From positions 1 to 20,640 of IMG/VR virus record IMGVR_UViG_3300021962_000801: a DNA stretch of 20,640 bases. One strand, 5' to 3'. Shown piece after piece: positions 1 to 7,153 of the stretch. Every line of letters begins with the position of its first letter. The first letter of the stretch is position 1. Made by a program: the position numbers and the translations under genes. This stretch comes from a virus. The notes under the pieces were generated by a model. That model was not told the origin of the DNA, made no database searches, and saw only the letters and a list, made by a program, of their open reading frames with translations.

Positions 1-2
1 GC

Positions 3-1118
3 ATGAGTACCATAAAGACTAACGCAATCCTTGACGCTTCAGGTGGTAACACAACCACGATCAATGGTGCTACGCCTACTGCCTATAACACTATGGGCAA
101 GAACAGGATCATTAATGGTGCTATGGATATTGACCAGAGGAATGCTGGGGCTAGTGTGACTCCTGCTAGTGGTGATTATACTTTAGATAGATGGAGAACT
201 TCTTTAACACAATCTAGTAAATACTCTGTTCAACAAACATCAACTGCCCCCTCTGGTTTTGTAAACTCATTAAAGGTTACATCTCTTTCATCATATAGTG
301 TTTTAGCTTCTGATTTATTCTTAATTCAACAAAGAATTGAAGGTAATAACATTGCTGATTTAGCTTGGGGAACAAGTGCTGCAAAAACTATTACGCTTTC
401 TTTTTGGGTTCGGAGTTCATTAACAGGAACGTTTGGTGGAACAGTAGCAGGAGTTGGTGGTCGTTCTTATCCGTTCAGTTACACGATTTCATCTGCTGAT
501 ACATGGGAACAAAAAAGTATTACTGTTACTGGAGATACAAGCGGTACTTGGGCTACTGATAATACTATAGGTATGTATATTTATTTTGGTCTTGGTGTTG
601 GTTCTGATTATCTTAATACAGCAGGCTCATGGTATGGTACATCTTACTATTCAGCAACAGGTGCGACAAGCGTAGTCGGCACATCAGGAGCAACCTTCTA
701 CATCACAGGAGTCCAGCTAGAGGTAGGCTCTGTAGCCACTGAGTTTGAGCGCAGACTGTATGGCACTGAGTTGGCTTTGTGTCAGAGGTATTATGAAAAA
801 AGTTATGATACTCTATCAGCAGTACCTACAAACACCACTTTAGGTAATCATGTTGGAATCGTAGATACGCAAAGTCTGACTGCAATTCACGCAAATATTA
901 GATTTAGGGTGGAAAAGAGAACAAATCCGACTATGAATTTTTACAAATATGAAACGACTGCTGGTGTATGGGCAAAAAATTCAGATAATTCAAACACAGG
1001 AACATTAACTACTCCTTGGGGAATAGGTACTACTGGAGTTGGAAGACTTGATAGTAGCACATCATTAAGTTCTGGTGGAATGTATCATGGTCAATGGTCT
1101 GCAACAGCGGAGTTATAA
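3..1118 (+). CDS. Tail fibre / receptor-binding protein
   Basis: This 371-residue protein is probably a tail fibre or receptor-binding subunit at the distal tail. The N-terminus (about residues 1-45) has the short Thr/Asn-rich lead and the NRIINGAMDIDQRN block that opens many phage fibre proteins. Residues 45-250 form a beta-rich, carbohydrate-binding-like module with the recognisable stretches LIQQRIEG, TLSFWVRSS, YPFSYTI and FYITGVQLEVG. This is followed by FERR and the ELALCQRYY motif near residue 260, after which a separate C-terminal domain of about 100 residues begins. The start lies 2 bases from the window edge, so no ribosome-binding site can be checked, but MSTIKTNAIL is a typical beginning. 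The gene runs straight into the next one (TAA then ATG). The family assignment rests on remembered motifs; receptor specificity cannot be read. Confidence 0.8.
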   Translation: MSTIKTNAILDASGGNTTTINGATPTAYNTMGKNRIINGAMDIDQRNAGASVTPASGDYTLDRWRTSLTQSSKYSVQQTSTAPSGFVNSLKVTSLSSYSVLASDLFLIQQRIEGNNIADLAWGTSAAKTITLSFWVRSSLTGTFGGTVAGVGGRSYPFSYTISSADTWEQKSITVTGDTSGTWATDNTIGMYIYFGLGVGSDYLNTAGSWYGTSYYSATGATSVVGTSGATFYITGVQLEVGSVATEFERRLYGTELALCQRYYEKSYDTLSAVPTNTTLGNHVGIVDTQSLTAIHANIRFRVEKRTNPTMNFYKYETTAGVWAKNSDNSNTGTLTTPWGIGTTGVGRLDSSTSLSSGGMYHGQWSATAEL

Positions 1119-1277
1119 ATGTATAAACTAATTAAAAATCCAATTACAAAAGAAGTAACTGTCATTTTTCGTTTAACTGATTATGCAAACATACCAGTAG
1201 ACCCCGCCAACACAGACTACCAAGAGTATCTGAAGTGGTTAGCTGAAGGCAACACGCCTGAACCTGCGGATAACTAA
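1119..1277 (+). CDS. Small tail-fibre-associated protein (52 aa)
   Basis: This 52-residue protein starts at the base after the fibre stop codon. It begins [13 protein letters not shown] and ends with the pattern [26 protein letters not shown]. The DPAN.DYQ.YL.WL.EGN.PEPAD motif is widespread in small proteins encoded next to phage tail fibre genes. Its role is not established; an accessory or assembly function at the fibre is inferred from position. Its TAA overlaps the ATG of the next gene by one base (TAATG), which suggests translational coupling. Confidence 0.8.
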   Translation: MYKLIKNPITKEVTVIFRLTDYANIPVDPANTDYQEYLKWLAEGNTPEPADN

Positions 1278-1771
1278 TGAGTACATATTATGTCGAACCA
1301 GATCCATTAGCCACAGGCGGAGAGGCGTACTGGCTAGAAGGATATGCGGTAGGTGACGCTAAGTTAGCTGGAATGCTTACTAGCGGCACATCGACTACTA
1401 TTACGGCAGGATATAGATACTTACAGCCAGTAGGATTTTTAAGTGAAGGCAGTGGAACTACATTGATTGGCGGATACGCCATAAGGCCAACAGGATTCTT
1501 AGCTGAAGCAACATCCACTTCGTTATTTGGCGGGAACTACATATCATCATCTGGAATAGTACAGTTTCCAGAATCAACAACCATTATCAATGGCGATAAA
1601 AGAATTACTGCCGCAGTTGTTTCACGCCCAACTGTTACAACAATTATATCTGCGCGCCTCAAGTGGGAGGGCGAAGATGTAAATGTTGAAACATGGACTA
1701 ATCAGGCGGAGAATTCCGAATCATGGACAAAATTATCAACTAACTCTGAAACTTGGACTGAGGTAAATTAA
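1277..1771 (+). CDS. Repeat-containing tail-region protein, function unknown (164 aa)
   Basis: I do not recognise a named family. Residues 32-106 hold about four copies of a 20-21 residue unit that begins GxL or GFL, has a TTx(I/L) core, then a GGY-like turn (starts at residues 32, 53, 73 and 93). The C-terminus carries three tryptophan repeats, ETWT, ESWT and ETWT, at about residues 139-161. Short beta-repeat units of this type suit an elongated, solvent-exposed fibre or tip element. The gene is coupled to both neighbours: its ATG overlaps the previous TAA, and the next ATG follows its stop directly. A structural tail role is inferred from context. Confidence 0.7.
   Translation: MSTYYVEPDPLATGGEAYWLEGYAVGDAKLAGMLTSGTSTTITAGYRYLQPVGFLSEGSGTTLIGGYAIRPTGFLAEATSTSLFGGNYISSSGIVQFPESTTIINGDKRITAAVVSRPTVTTIISARLKWEGEDVNVETWTNQAENSESWTKLSTNSETWTEVN
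1370..1594 (+). repeat. About four tandem 20-21 codon repeats within the 164-aa gene
   Basis: The encoded units start with Gly at residues 32, 53, 73 and 93 and share the pattern G-(M/F/I)-L-x-x-x-x-(S/G)-T-(T/S)-x-x-x-G-(Y/N). The repeat is clear in the protein but diverged in the DNA, so it looks like an old internal duplication. Confidence 0.6.
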
Positions 1772-2314
1772 ATGGCTGATACTACGACCACTACTTATGG
1801 GCTGACTAAACCGGAGGTTGGCGCATCAGAGAATACTTGGGGAACCAAGTTAAATACTAACTTAGACACTATCGACGACTTGCTCGACGGGACTACGGCG
1901 ATTGCGCCAAACTTAACTGCTGGAAGCTGGAAAGTCGGCGGAACGGCTATTACGGCTACCGCCGCAGAGCTAAATTACGTTGATGGCGTTACATCTGCAA
2001 TACAGACGCAAATGGACTTAAAAGCGCCACTGGCATCTCCGGCATTAACTGGAACGCCTACTGCAATTCTTGCTGCGACAGGAACAAACACTACTCAAAT
2101 AGCAACTACATCATTTGTTCAGCAAGAAATAAATGCTCAAAATTTAGGAACTATGTCGACTCAAGCATCTAATTCAGTATCAATTACTGGCGGGACAATT
2201 AGCGGAACAACCATTAATACTTATACGGTTGGATCAAATTCTGTCGGCACAAGAACAGTATCTACATCATCGCCTAGTGGCGGATCTAACGGTGACATTT
2301 GGTATAAATACTAA
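1772..2314 (+). CDS. Tail fibre protein with collar-type repeat (180 aa)
   Basis: This is a probable tail fibre or fibre-adaptor protein. Residues 1-40 ([28 protein letters not shown]) are a common opening of phage tail proteins. Residues 63-117 carry the fibre shaft pattern AELNYVDGV...[21 protein letters not shown]...ATTSFVQ, known from many phage fibre and collar proteins. The C-terminus is Ser/Thr/Gly rich and ends NGDIWYKY, a short terminal motif seen in tail-tip proteins. The start directly abuts the previous stop, and the TAA overlaps the next ATG by one base. Family membership is recognised from motifs; the position within the virion is inferred. Confidence 0.75.
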   Translation: MADTTTTTYGLTKPEVGASENTWGTKLNTNLDTIDDLLDGTTAIAPNLTAGSWKVGGTAITATAAELNYVDGVTSAIQTQMDLKAPLASPALTGTPTAILAATGTNTTQIATTSFVQQEINAQNLGTMSTQASNSVSITGGTISGTTINTYTVGSNSVGTRTVSTSSPSGGSNGDIWYKY

Positions 2315-2985
2315 TGACTATCTACGTTAAAGATGGCGGTACTTGGCGAGAACCTAAAGAAGTTTTTGTCAATGATGGAGGCACATGGAGAACTATTAAA
2401 GAACTTCATGTAAACGACTCTGGTACTTGGAGAAAGATATTTCCAGAGACAGGTACTTATACTCAGTCTACTCCGGGAACTTATTATTGGACTGTTCCTC
2501 AAGGAGTGTACAGCATCACCGCTTCTGTCTACGGAGCAGGAGGAGGTGGAGGATCACAATGGTTTTGTGGAGATGGTAACGGAGGTAACGGTGGTGGTTC
2601 TGGTGGTTATAACACTGGTCAAACATTAGCTGTTACTCCCGGTGAATCATTAACTGTAGTGGTTGGAGCAGGCGGATCAGGAGGCACTTTCCCCGGAGTT
2701 TGTCAAGGTGGAGCTAGTGGATCAAACGGAGGTTCTACTTCTGTTACTGGTGGATCAGGAAACGTAACAGCTACTGGTGGTGGCGGTGCTGGTACTTTTG
2801 GGGGAGCTATTGGAACAGGTGGATCTCCTAACGGGGTTAACGGAAATAGTGGTCAGTTATATGGTAACGGAGGATCTGGCGGAAGTAACGGCACTGGTTA
2901 TGGTAATGGTGGTACAGGTGGTGGTGGCCCTTGGGGAGGTAACGGATTAAGTGGTTCTAATGGTTATATTTCATTTACATGGTAA
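2314..2985 (+). CDS. Glycine-rich tail tip protein with DGGTWR repeats (223 aa)
   Basis: Residues 3-44 form three tandem 14-residue repeats ([42 protein letters not shown]). A short beta-strand segment ([24 protein letters not shown]) follows, then a strongly glycine-rich region from about residue 70 to 215, ending GYISFTW. Glycine-rich domains of this kind sit at the tips of phage fibres and can determine receptor binding. The preceding WTVP..V..I...V.GAGGGGG motif is characteristic of that domain. Coding starts in a TAATG overlap with the previous gene. Low complexity makes exact homology uncertain, but the motif order supports an adsorption role. Confidence 0.75.
   Translation: MTIYVKDGGTWREPKEVFVNDGGTWRTIKELHVNDSGTWRKIFPETGTYTQSTPGTYYWTVPQGVYSITASVYGAGGGGGSQWFCGDGNGGNGGGSGGYNTGQTLAVTPGESLTVVVGAGGSGGTFPGVCQGGASGSNGGSTSVTGGSGNVTATGGGGAGTFGGAIGTGGSPNGVNGNSGQLYGNGGSGGSNGTGYGNGGTGGGGPWGGNGLSGSNGYISFTW
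2320..2445 (+). repeat. Three tandem 42-base repeats encoding (V)xDGGTWR units
   Basis: Three consecutive 14-codon units encode [18 protein letters not shown] and HVNDSGTWR, with tryptophans at residues 11, 25 and 39. The strict 14-residue spacing makes this an in-frame tandem repeat that could expand or contract by recombination. Confidence 0.75.
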
Positions 2986-2988
2986 CGT

Positions 2989-3138
2989 ATGATAGCTAGT
3001 GATGAAAAACAAGAGCAAAGAAGAAACACTTGTAATTCATGTGACAAAAATAAGTTAGGAGTTTGTACTGAATGTGGTTGTGTCTTAGCTTTTAAAAGTA
3101 AGTTTGAAAAAGCTAGTTGTCCATTAGGAAAGTGGTAA
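2989..3138 (+). CDS. Small cysteine-rich putative zinc-binding protein (49 aa)
   Basis: The reading frame encodes 49 residues with the pattern R-x-x-x-CNSC-(x)n-CTECGC-(x)n-CP-x-GKW. Six cysteines, spaced CxxC...CxxCxC...C and followed by a terminal CPLGKW, match a small zinc-ribbon-like family common next to tail genes in phages. No function is known to me. The frame is open from ATG to TAA in the gap between the glycine-rich tip protein and the next structural gene, and composition and motif support it as a real gene. Confidence 0.75.
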   Translation: MIASDEKQEQRRNTCNSCDKNKLGVCTECGCVLAFKSKFEKASCPLGKW

Positions 3139-3148
3139 AGGAACAATA

Positions 3149-4627
3149 ATGGCGTTGATCCCGTTAAAACTGCCTCCGGGCATATACAGAAATGGAACTG
3201 AGTTTGAGCAATCTAACAGATGGCGAGACTCCAGTTTAATTAGATGGGCAGAGGGCAGTTTACGGCCAGTTGGCGGATGGACTGATTTTGTAACGTCTGG
3301 TATTGCCGCAGCGCCTAGGGCTATGCATGGATGGCGTGATTTAAATGACAATAACAATATAGCTGCAGGAACATATAATAAGCTATATGCAATTAGTTCT
3401 GCCGGAACGATTACAGATATAACTCCATCAGGATTAAATGCAGGTCGCGAGGACGCAACAGAAAATACAGGTTACGGCGGCGGATATTACAACGTAGGAA
3501 CTTACAATACTCCTAGAACTCCTACGGCAACATGGCTTCCAGCCACTACATGGTCATTAGATAACTTTGGCGAGGATCTGGTCGCGTGTTCAACAGACGA
3601 TGGAAAACTGTATTTGTGGGACGTAGACGGTGGTGGCATTGCAGCAGTGATAAGTGGAGCGCCAACAAACAATGAAGGATTAATAGTTACAGAAGAACGT
3701 TTCTTGTTTGCGCTTGGCGCTGGTGGAAACTCTCGAAAGGTGCAGTGGTGCGACAAGGAGGATACCAGTACATGGTCTCCTGCCGCTACAAACGAAGCTG
3801 GCGACATTGAGCTACAAACATCTGGATCTATTAAGACTGCCACGCGTGTGCGCGGGAGAACGCTGATCCTAACAGATACAGACGCGCATTTGGCCACATA
3901 TCAAGGGCCACCGTATGTTTACGGATTTGAGCGTATTGGATCTGCTTGCGGTACCGACTCTCCAAAATCATTAGTTGCCGTTGATCAGATGGCGTTCTGG
4001 ATGGGGCAGAAGGGATTCTTTGTATTTGACGGTTCAATCAGTCGAGAGCTTAACTGCGACGTTAGTGACTATGTATTTAGAGATATAAACACTAACCAGA
4101 TCAGTAAAGTGTACGGCGTACACAATAGCCGTTACTCAGAGATATGGTGGTTCTATCCTAGTGAGGATTCTGTAGAAAACAATAGATACGTCACATTCGA
4201 TTACAAGGACAATTTTTGGACGTTTGGCCAGTTATCAAGAACTGCCGCCATGGATATTGGTATATTGAGATATCCAGTTTGGGCGGCATCAGACGGTCAA
4301 TTGTACTTCCACGAGTATGGATTTAATCACGCGGGAGCTACTGCATTTGTTGAATCTGGCCCGATAAGTCTTGGAAACGGTGATAACATTATGAAAGTTA
4401 CACAATTGATCCCAGACGAGCAAACACAGGGCGACGTTACGGCTAAGTTCAAAACTAGATTCTATCCAAACGGCTCCGAGACGGAGTACGGTAGCTACAC
4501 GATGTCCAATCCTACTGACGTTAGATTTAGCGGTAGGCAGATCAGGATGCGCGTTGAGACTACAATCAATGATGATTGGAGAGTCGGAGTGATGCGTATT
4601 GAGGCCAGCCCCGGAGGTAAGCGTTGA
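3149..4627 (+). CDS. Large tail / virion structural protein (492 aa), possibly stabilisation or nozzle-like
   Basis: This 492-residue protein is preceded by a good ribosome-binding site (AAAGGA about 8 bases before ATG). The N-terminus, LKLPPGIYRNGTEFEQSNRWRDSSLIRWAEGSLRPVGGW, is a recurring opening of structural proteins in marine and freshwater podovirus-like phages. The body has repeated beta-strand and turn signals with regularly spaced Trp and Gly (KLYLWDVDGGG, KVQWCDKEDTSTW, MAFWMGQKGFFVFDGS, SEIWWFYPSED, RYVTFDYKDNFWTFGQL), which suggests a beta-propeller-like fold. Proteins of this size and position often close the tail (P22 gp10-like stabilisation, or nozzle). That specific role is an inference. 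The stop overlaps the next TTG start by 3 bases. Confidence 0.65.
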   Translation: MALIPLKLPPGIYRNGTEFEQSNRWRDSSLIRWAEGSLRPVGGWTDFVTSGIAAAPRAMHGWRDLNDNNNIAAGTYNKLYAISSAGTITDITPSGLNAGREDATENTGYGGGYYNVGTYNTPRTPTATWLPATTWSLDNFGEDLVACSTDDGKLYLWDVDGGGIAAVISGAPTNNEGLIVTEERFLFALGAGGNSRKVQWCDKEDTSTWSPAATNEAGDIELQTSGSIKTATRVRGRTLILTDTDAHLATYQGPPYVYGFERIGSACGTDSPKSLVAVDQMAFWMGQKGFFVFDGSISRELNCDVSDYVFRDINTNQISKVYGVHNSRYSEIWWFYPSEDSVENNRYVTFDYKDNFWTFGQLSRTAAMDIGILRYPVWAASDGQLYFHEYGFNHAGATAFVESGPISLGNGDNIMKVTQLIPDEQTQGDVTAKFKTRFYPNGSETEYGSYTMSNPTDVRFSGRQIRMRVETTINDDWRVGVMRIEASPGGKR

Positions 4628-5286
4628 GTACACCTCCACCACCACTGGGCGGAAACTGGCGCGAGTGGGCAGAGCGCCTAAATCAGTTTATTCGCAGGAC
4701 TGCAAATAAGCTAGATTACAAGACTTCTGGCGAGTCAGCATCTGAAGATGGAGTCATGTTGTGGAACGAGGAAATAGGCCACATGGTTTTGTCAACAAAT
4801 GGTCAATATTTACCAATTCCATACGGCGAGAACTCATATGGCTTTTTTGCTGATTTTAACAATCAGACCGCCGCTACAATTAATACGGCAACCGCAATAA
4901 CTTGGGATACTGAGGCTTATTCTCATAATGTATCGATAGATGCAACAGACTCAAGTAAAATTGTGTTTGAGAAAAGTGGCGTATATGAGCTAACTTTTAC
5001 TGGAGAGATAGTATCTAGTTCGGCCAGTGCAAAAACGTTTTATTTTTGGCCAAGAATAAACGGATCAAACGTTCCTAATTCAACTATGGTGACTACTCTT
5101 GAGGCAAATGGGCAAAAGAAAATAGTGTCGAGAAGTGGCATTTTTGATGTTTCTGCAAACGATTATTTACAGGCAATGTTTGCCGTATCAGATGTTACGG
5201 CATCATTAAGCACTACAGCCGCAACAGCATTTTGCCCAGCTTCGCCATCTGTGACGCTATCTGTAAGTGAGCTAGAGGTTCCATGA
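4624..5286 (+). CDS. Virion fibre protein with C1q/TNF-like C-terminal domain (220 aa)
   Basis: Translation most likely starts at TTG 4624, seven bases after a strong GGAGG (4613-4617), within the overlap with the previous stop codon. Residues 1-45 (GGNWREWAERLNQFIRRTANKLDYK) look like a helical attachment segment. Residues 75-220 have the strand pattern of a C1q/TNF-like jelly roll: ADFNNQTAATINTATAITWDTEAY, SKIVFEKSGVYELTFTGEI, KTFYFWPRINGSNV and DYLQAMFAVSD. Domains of this type form trimeric knobs on virions. The gene ends in an ATGA overlap with the next one. The fold assignment is by pattern, not by alignment. Confidence 0.65.
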   Translation: MSTPPPPLGGNWREWAERLNQFIRRTANKLDYKTSGESASEDGVMLWNEEIGHMVLSTNGQYLPIPYGENSYGFFADFNNQTAATINTATAITWDTEAYSHNVSIDATDSSKIVFEKSGVYELTFTGEIVSSSASAKTFYFWPRINGSNVPNSTMVTTLEANGQKKIVSRSGIFDVSANDYLQAMFAVSDVTASLSTTAATAFCPASPSVTLSVSELEVP

Positions 5287-5669
5287 AAAAGGCTGAATAC
5301 TCAAATGGCATGGTTGATGAGATATATCGGTGCAAGCACTATATTGAGGATGCCTTGGCTTATTCTGGCGATACTCATAACTTTGATGATGTTGTGCTTG
5401 GGATTCTTACTGGCCACTTTCAGTTTTGGCCTACAGAGGATTCTTGTATGGTCACTGAAATAGTTGTATATCCAAGAAAAAAAGTATTTCACGTTTTTTT
5501 GGCTGGTGGTAGTCTTAATCAACTTATAGATTTCCACAAGCCAGCAACTGAGTGGGCTAAAGCGCAAGGATGCACCGGGATGACCATAACTGGAAGGCCG
5601 GGCTGGGAAAGAGTTTTAGCCAAGCATGGTTGGGATTATCAGTTTACGACGTTAAAAAAGGAGATTTAA
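5283..5669 (+). CDS. T7 gp13-like / GNAT-fold protein (128 aa)
   Basis: This 128-residue protein resembles the gp13-like proteins of T7-type phages, which adopt a GNAT (N-acetyltransferase) fold and are needed for virion morphogenesis. Visible features are an N-terminal helix, a strand region TEIVVYPRKKVFHVFLAGGSLNQLIDF, and the C-terminal (E)WAKAQGCTGMTITGRPGWERVLAKHGWDY, the usual end of this family. A classical acetyl-CoA pyrophosphate loop is not obvious, so enzyme activity is doubtful. It starts in an ATGA overlap with the fibre gene and abuts the next gene, so it belongs to the same structural operon. Confidence 0.7.
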   Translation: MKKAEYSNGMVDEIYRCKHYIEDALAYSGDTHNFDDVVLGILTGHFQFWPTEDSCMVTEIVVYPRKKVFHVFLAGGSLNQLIDFHKPATEWAKAQGCTGMTITGRPGWERVLAKHGWDYQFTTLKKEI

Positions 5670-6056
5670 ATGAGTAGCGGTGGTGGAAAAGGCGGTAGCA
5701 GAACTACCGAGACAAAAATTCCAGATTGGATAGCTCAACCAGCTACCAGAAACTTAGCTAGGGCTGAGGCGGCGCAAAAAATAGGATATATGCCATATTC
5801 TGGGCCAGATGTTGCTGCATTTAATCCAATGCAACAGGCGGCTATGCAGGCCAATATTGGCGCTGGTGAGGCTTTTGGACTGTTAAGCCCGGGATCGCTA
5901 CAGCCATTACAAGGAATGCCAGCACCGCAAACTTATGCTGGCGGTATGCAAGGATATTCATCTATGCCGTTATATGATCAGGCAGTGGCTGAGTTACAGT
6001 CCAGAAGCCCTAATCAGGTAGCCGCATACAATCAGCTATTCGTACCGAGAGGATAA
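5670..6056 (+). CDS. Internal virion-type protein, N-terminal part of a possibly split gene (128 aa)
   Basis: This 128-residue frame starts MSSGGGKGGSRTTETKIPDWIAQP and continues with ARAEAAQKIGYMPYSGPDVAAFNPMQQAAMQANIGAG. A Gly/Ser start, PDW..., then AFNPMQQAAMQ is the usual N-terminal half of a Gln/Ala-rich phage protein whose C-terminal half has YMNPYTEQV...GAYGGSRQAIAE. In this window that second half is encoded by the next gene in a different frame, 4 bases downstream. The frame ends FVPRG-TAA. It is either an independent short gene or the front half of a frameshifted one. An internal virion or ejection role is inferred from position. Confidence 0.7.
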   Translation: MSSGGGKGGSRTTETKIPDWIAQPATRNLARAEAAQKIGYMPYSGPDVAAFNPMQQAAMQANIGAGEAFGLLSPGSLQPLQGMPAPQTYAGGMQGYSSMPLYDQAVAELQSRSPNQVAAYNQLFVPRG

Positions 6057-6060
6057 AGAT

Positions 6061-6810
6061 ATGGCAGGCGCACCGCAGGGCGGAACACCAAACGTAAATC
6101 AAGCAGCAGCGCAAGGCGTTTATGGCGCTGGATTAGGATCAGCCGCAGGGATGGGATACACGCCACAGCAAGTACAAGCTGGGCAACTATCGTCTACTGA
6201 CATTGGTCAGTACATGAATCCTTACACCGAGCAAGTAATCAGGGCTAACGAGGCTGATATTCTGCGTGGCGCTCAAATGGGGCTAGATATCCTTGGAGCC
6301 AAGGCGCAAGCCGCAGGAGCATACGGCGGATCTCGACAGGCGATTGCAGAGTCAGAATATGGCAGAAATGTGGCACAACAGTTGGCTCAATCTTCTGCTG
6401 GATTAAGACAAGCTGGATTCCAGAACGCTCAACAGGCCGCATTAAGTGACATTCAAAACAGAATGGCGGCTGGTCAATTTAACGTTGGATCTGGCTTGCA
6501 GGGCGCACAACAGCGTCTAGCGGCCGCAAATCAGCTTGCGAATGTATCTAACCTTGGATTTGGTATGGGTCAGCAAGTTCAAGCTAATCTTGCTCAACAA
6601 GGCGCAATGCAACAAGCCATGCAACAACAGCTTATTGATGCAGCTAAAGCTCAATATGGAGGATACGTTGGAGCGCCTCAACAGTCTATTGGATACGTTT
6701 CTCAGGCACTTGGTGCTACTCCAGTTCCTCAGACTCAAGTTGCTACAAGACAGCCGGGATTGTTTGATTACCTAACTTTGGCGGCTACTGCTGCTAGTGG
6801 AAGATCATAA
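6061..6810 (+). CDS. Gln/Ala-rich internal virion-type protein, C-terminal part of a possibly split gene (249 aa)
   Basis: This 249-residue protein, rich in Ala, Gln and Gly, carries QYMNPYTEQVIRANEADILRGAQMGLD, AGAYGGSRQAIAESEYGRN and GFQNAQQAALSDIQNRM. These motifs occur together in a widespread phage protein lying between tail and portal genes. The start at 6061 has a GAGAGGA element about 7 bases upstream. The frame is also open 5' of this ATG back to 6022, so it overlaps the last 35 bases of the preceding gene and could be read by a +1 shift. Helical low-complexity sequence suggests an ejected or internal protein; this is inference. Confidence 0.7.
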   Translation: MAGAPQGGTPNVNQAAAQGVYGAGLGSAAGMGYTPQQVQAGQLSSTDIGQYMNPYTEQVIRANEADILRGAQMGLDILGAKAQAAGAYGGSRQAIAESEYGRNVAQQLAQSSAGLRQAGFQNAQQAALSDIQNRMAAGQFNVGSGLQGAQQRLAAANQLANVSNLGFGMGQQVQANLAQQGAMQQAMQQQLIDAAKAQYGGYVGAPQQSIGYVSQALGATPVPQTQVATRQPGLFDYLTLAATAASGRS

Positions 6811-6812
6811 AA

Positions 6813-7148
6813 ATGAATCCTTATTACTATTTATCTCCTGAGTTTTTGAGACAGCTTTATTCTCAAAATTATCAAATGATGAATCAAGCTGGAATGCAAC
6901 AGCCACAGCAAATGGATCCAAGAATTTCTATGGCTCAAGAAATGACACAGCAACAGCAAATGCCTATAAATCGGCCACAAATGCTTGGCCTTGCGGAGTC
7001 TCAAAATGCTATGGCAACTATGGATCAGCAAGACAAAGCATTGCAACAAGCTATTTCTGGATACATGAAATCAAGCAAAGATAAACCAGAAGGCGTTGAT
7101 TTAGATGGGCAAAAAAAGAAAAAAACTCTCTGGGACTTTATTGGATAA
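6813..7148 (+). CDS. Met/Gln-rich small structural-region protein (111 aa)
   Basis: This 111-residue protein has an aromatic start (MNPYYYLSPEFLRQLY), a Met/Gln-rich middle (QMMNQAGMQQPQQM, MTQQQQMPINRPQM) and a lysine cluster before the terminal TLWDFIG. No family is recognised. It has a GGAAGA ribosome-binding site 10-11 bases upstream and lies between two internal virion-type genes. The lysine cluster is encoded by an A-run containing A AAA AAG at 7112-7118, a classical -1 slippery heptamer, and the -1 frame stays open to the next gene. Confidence 0.6.
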   Translation: MNPYYYLSPEFLRQLYSQNYQMMNQAGMQQPQQMDPRISMAQEMTQQQQMPINRPQMLGLAESQNAMATMDQQDKALQQAISGYMKSSKDKPEGVDLDGQKKKKTLWDFIG

Positions 7149-7153
7149 TAAAT

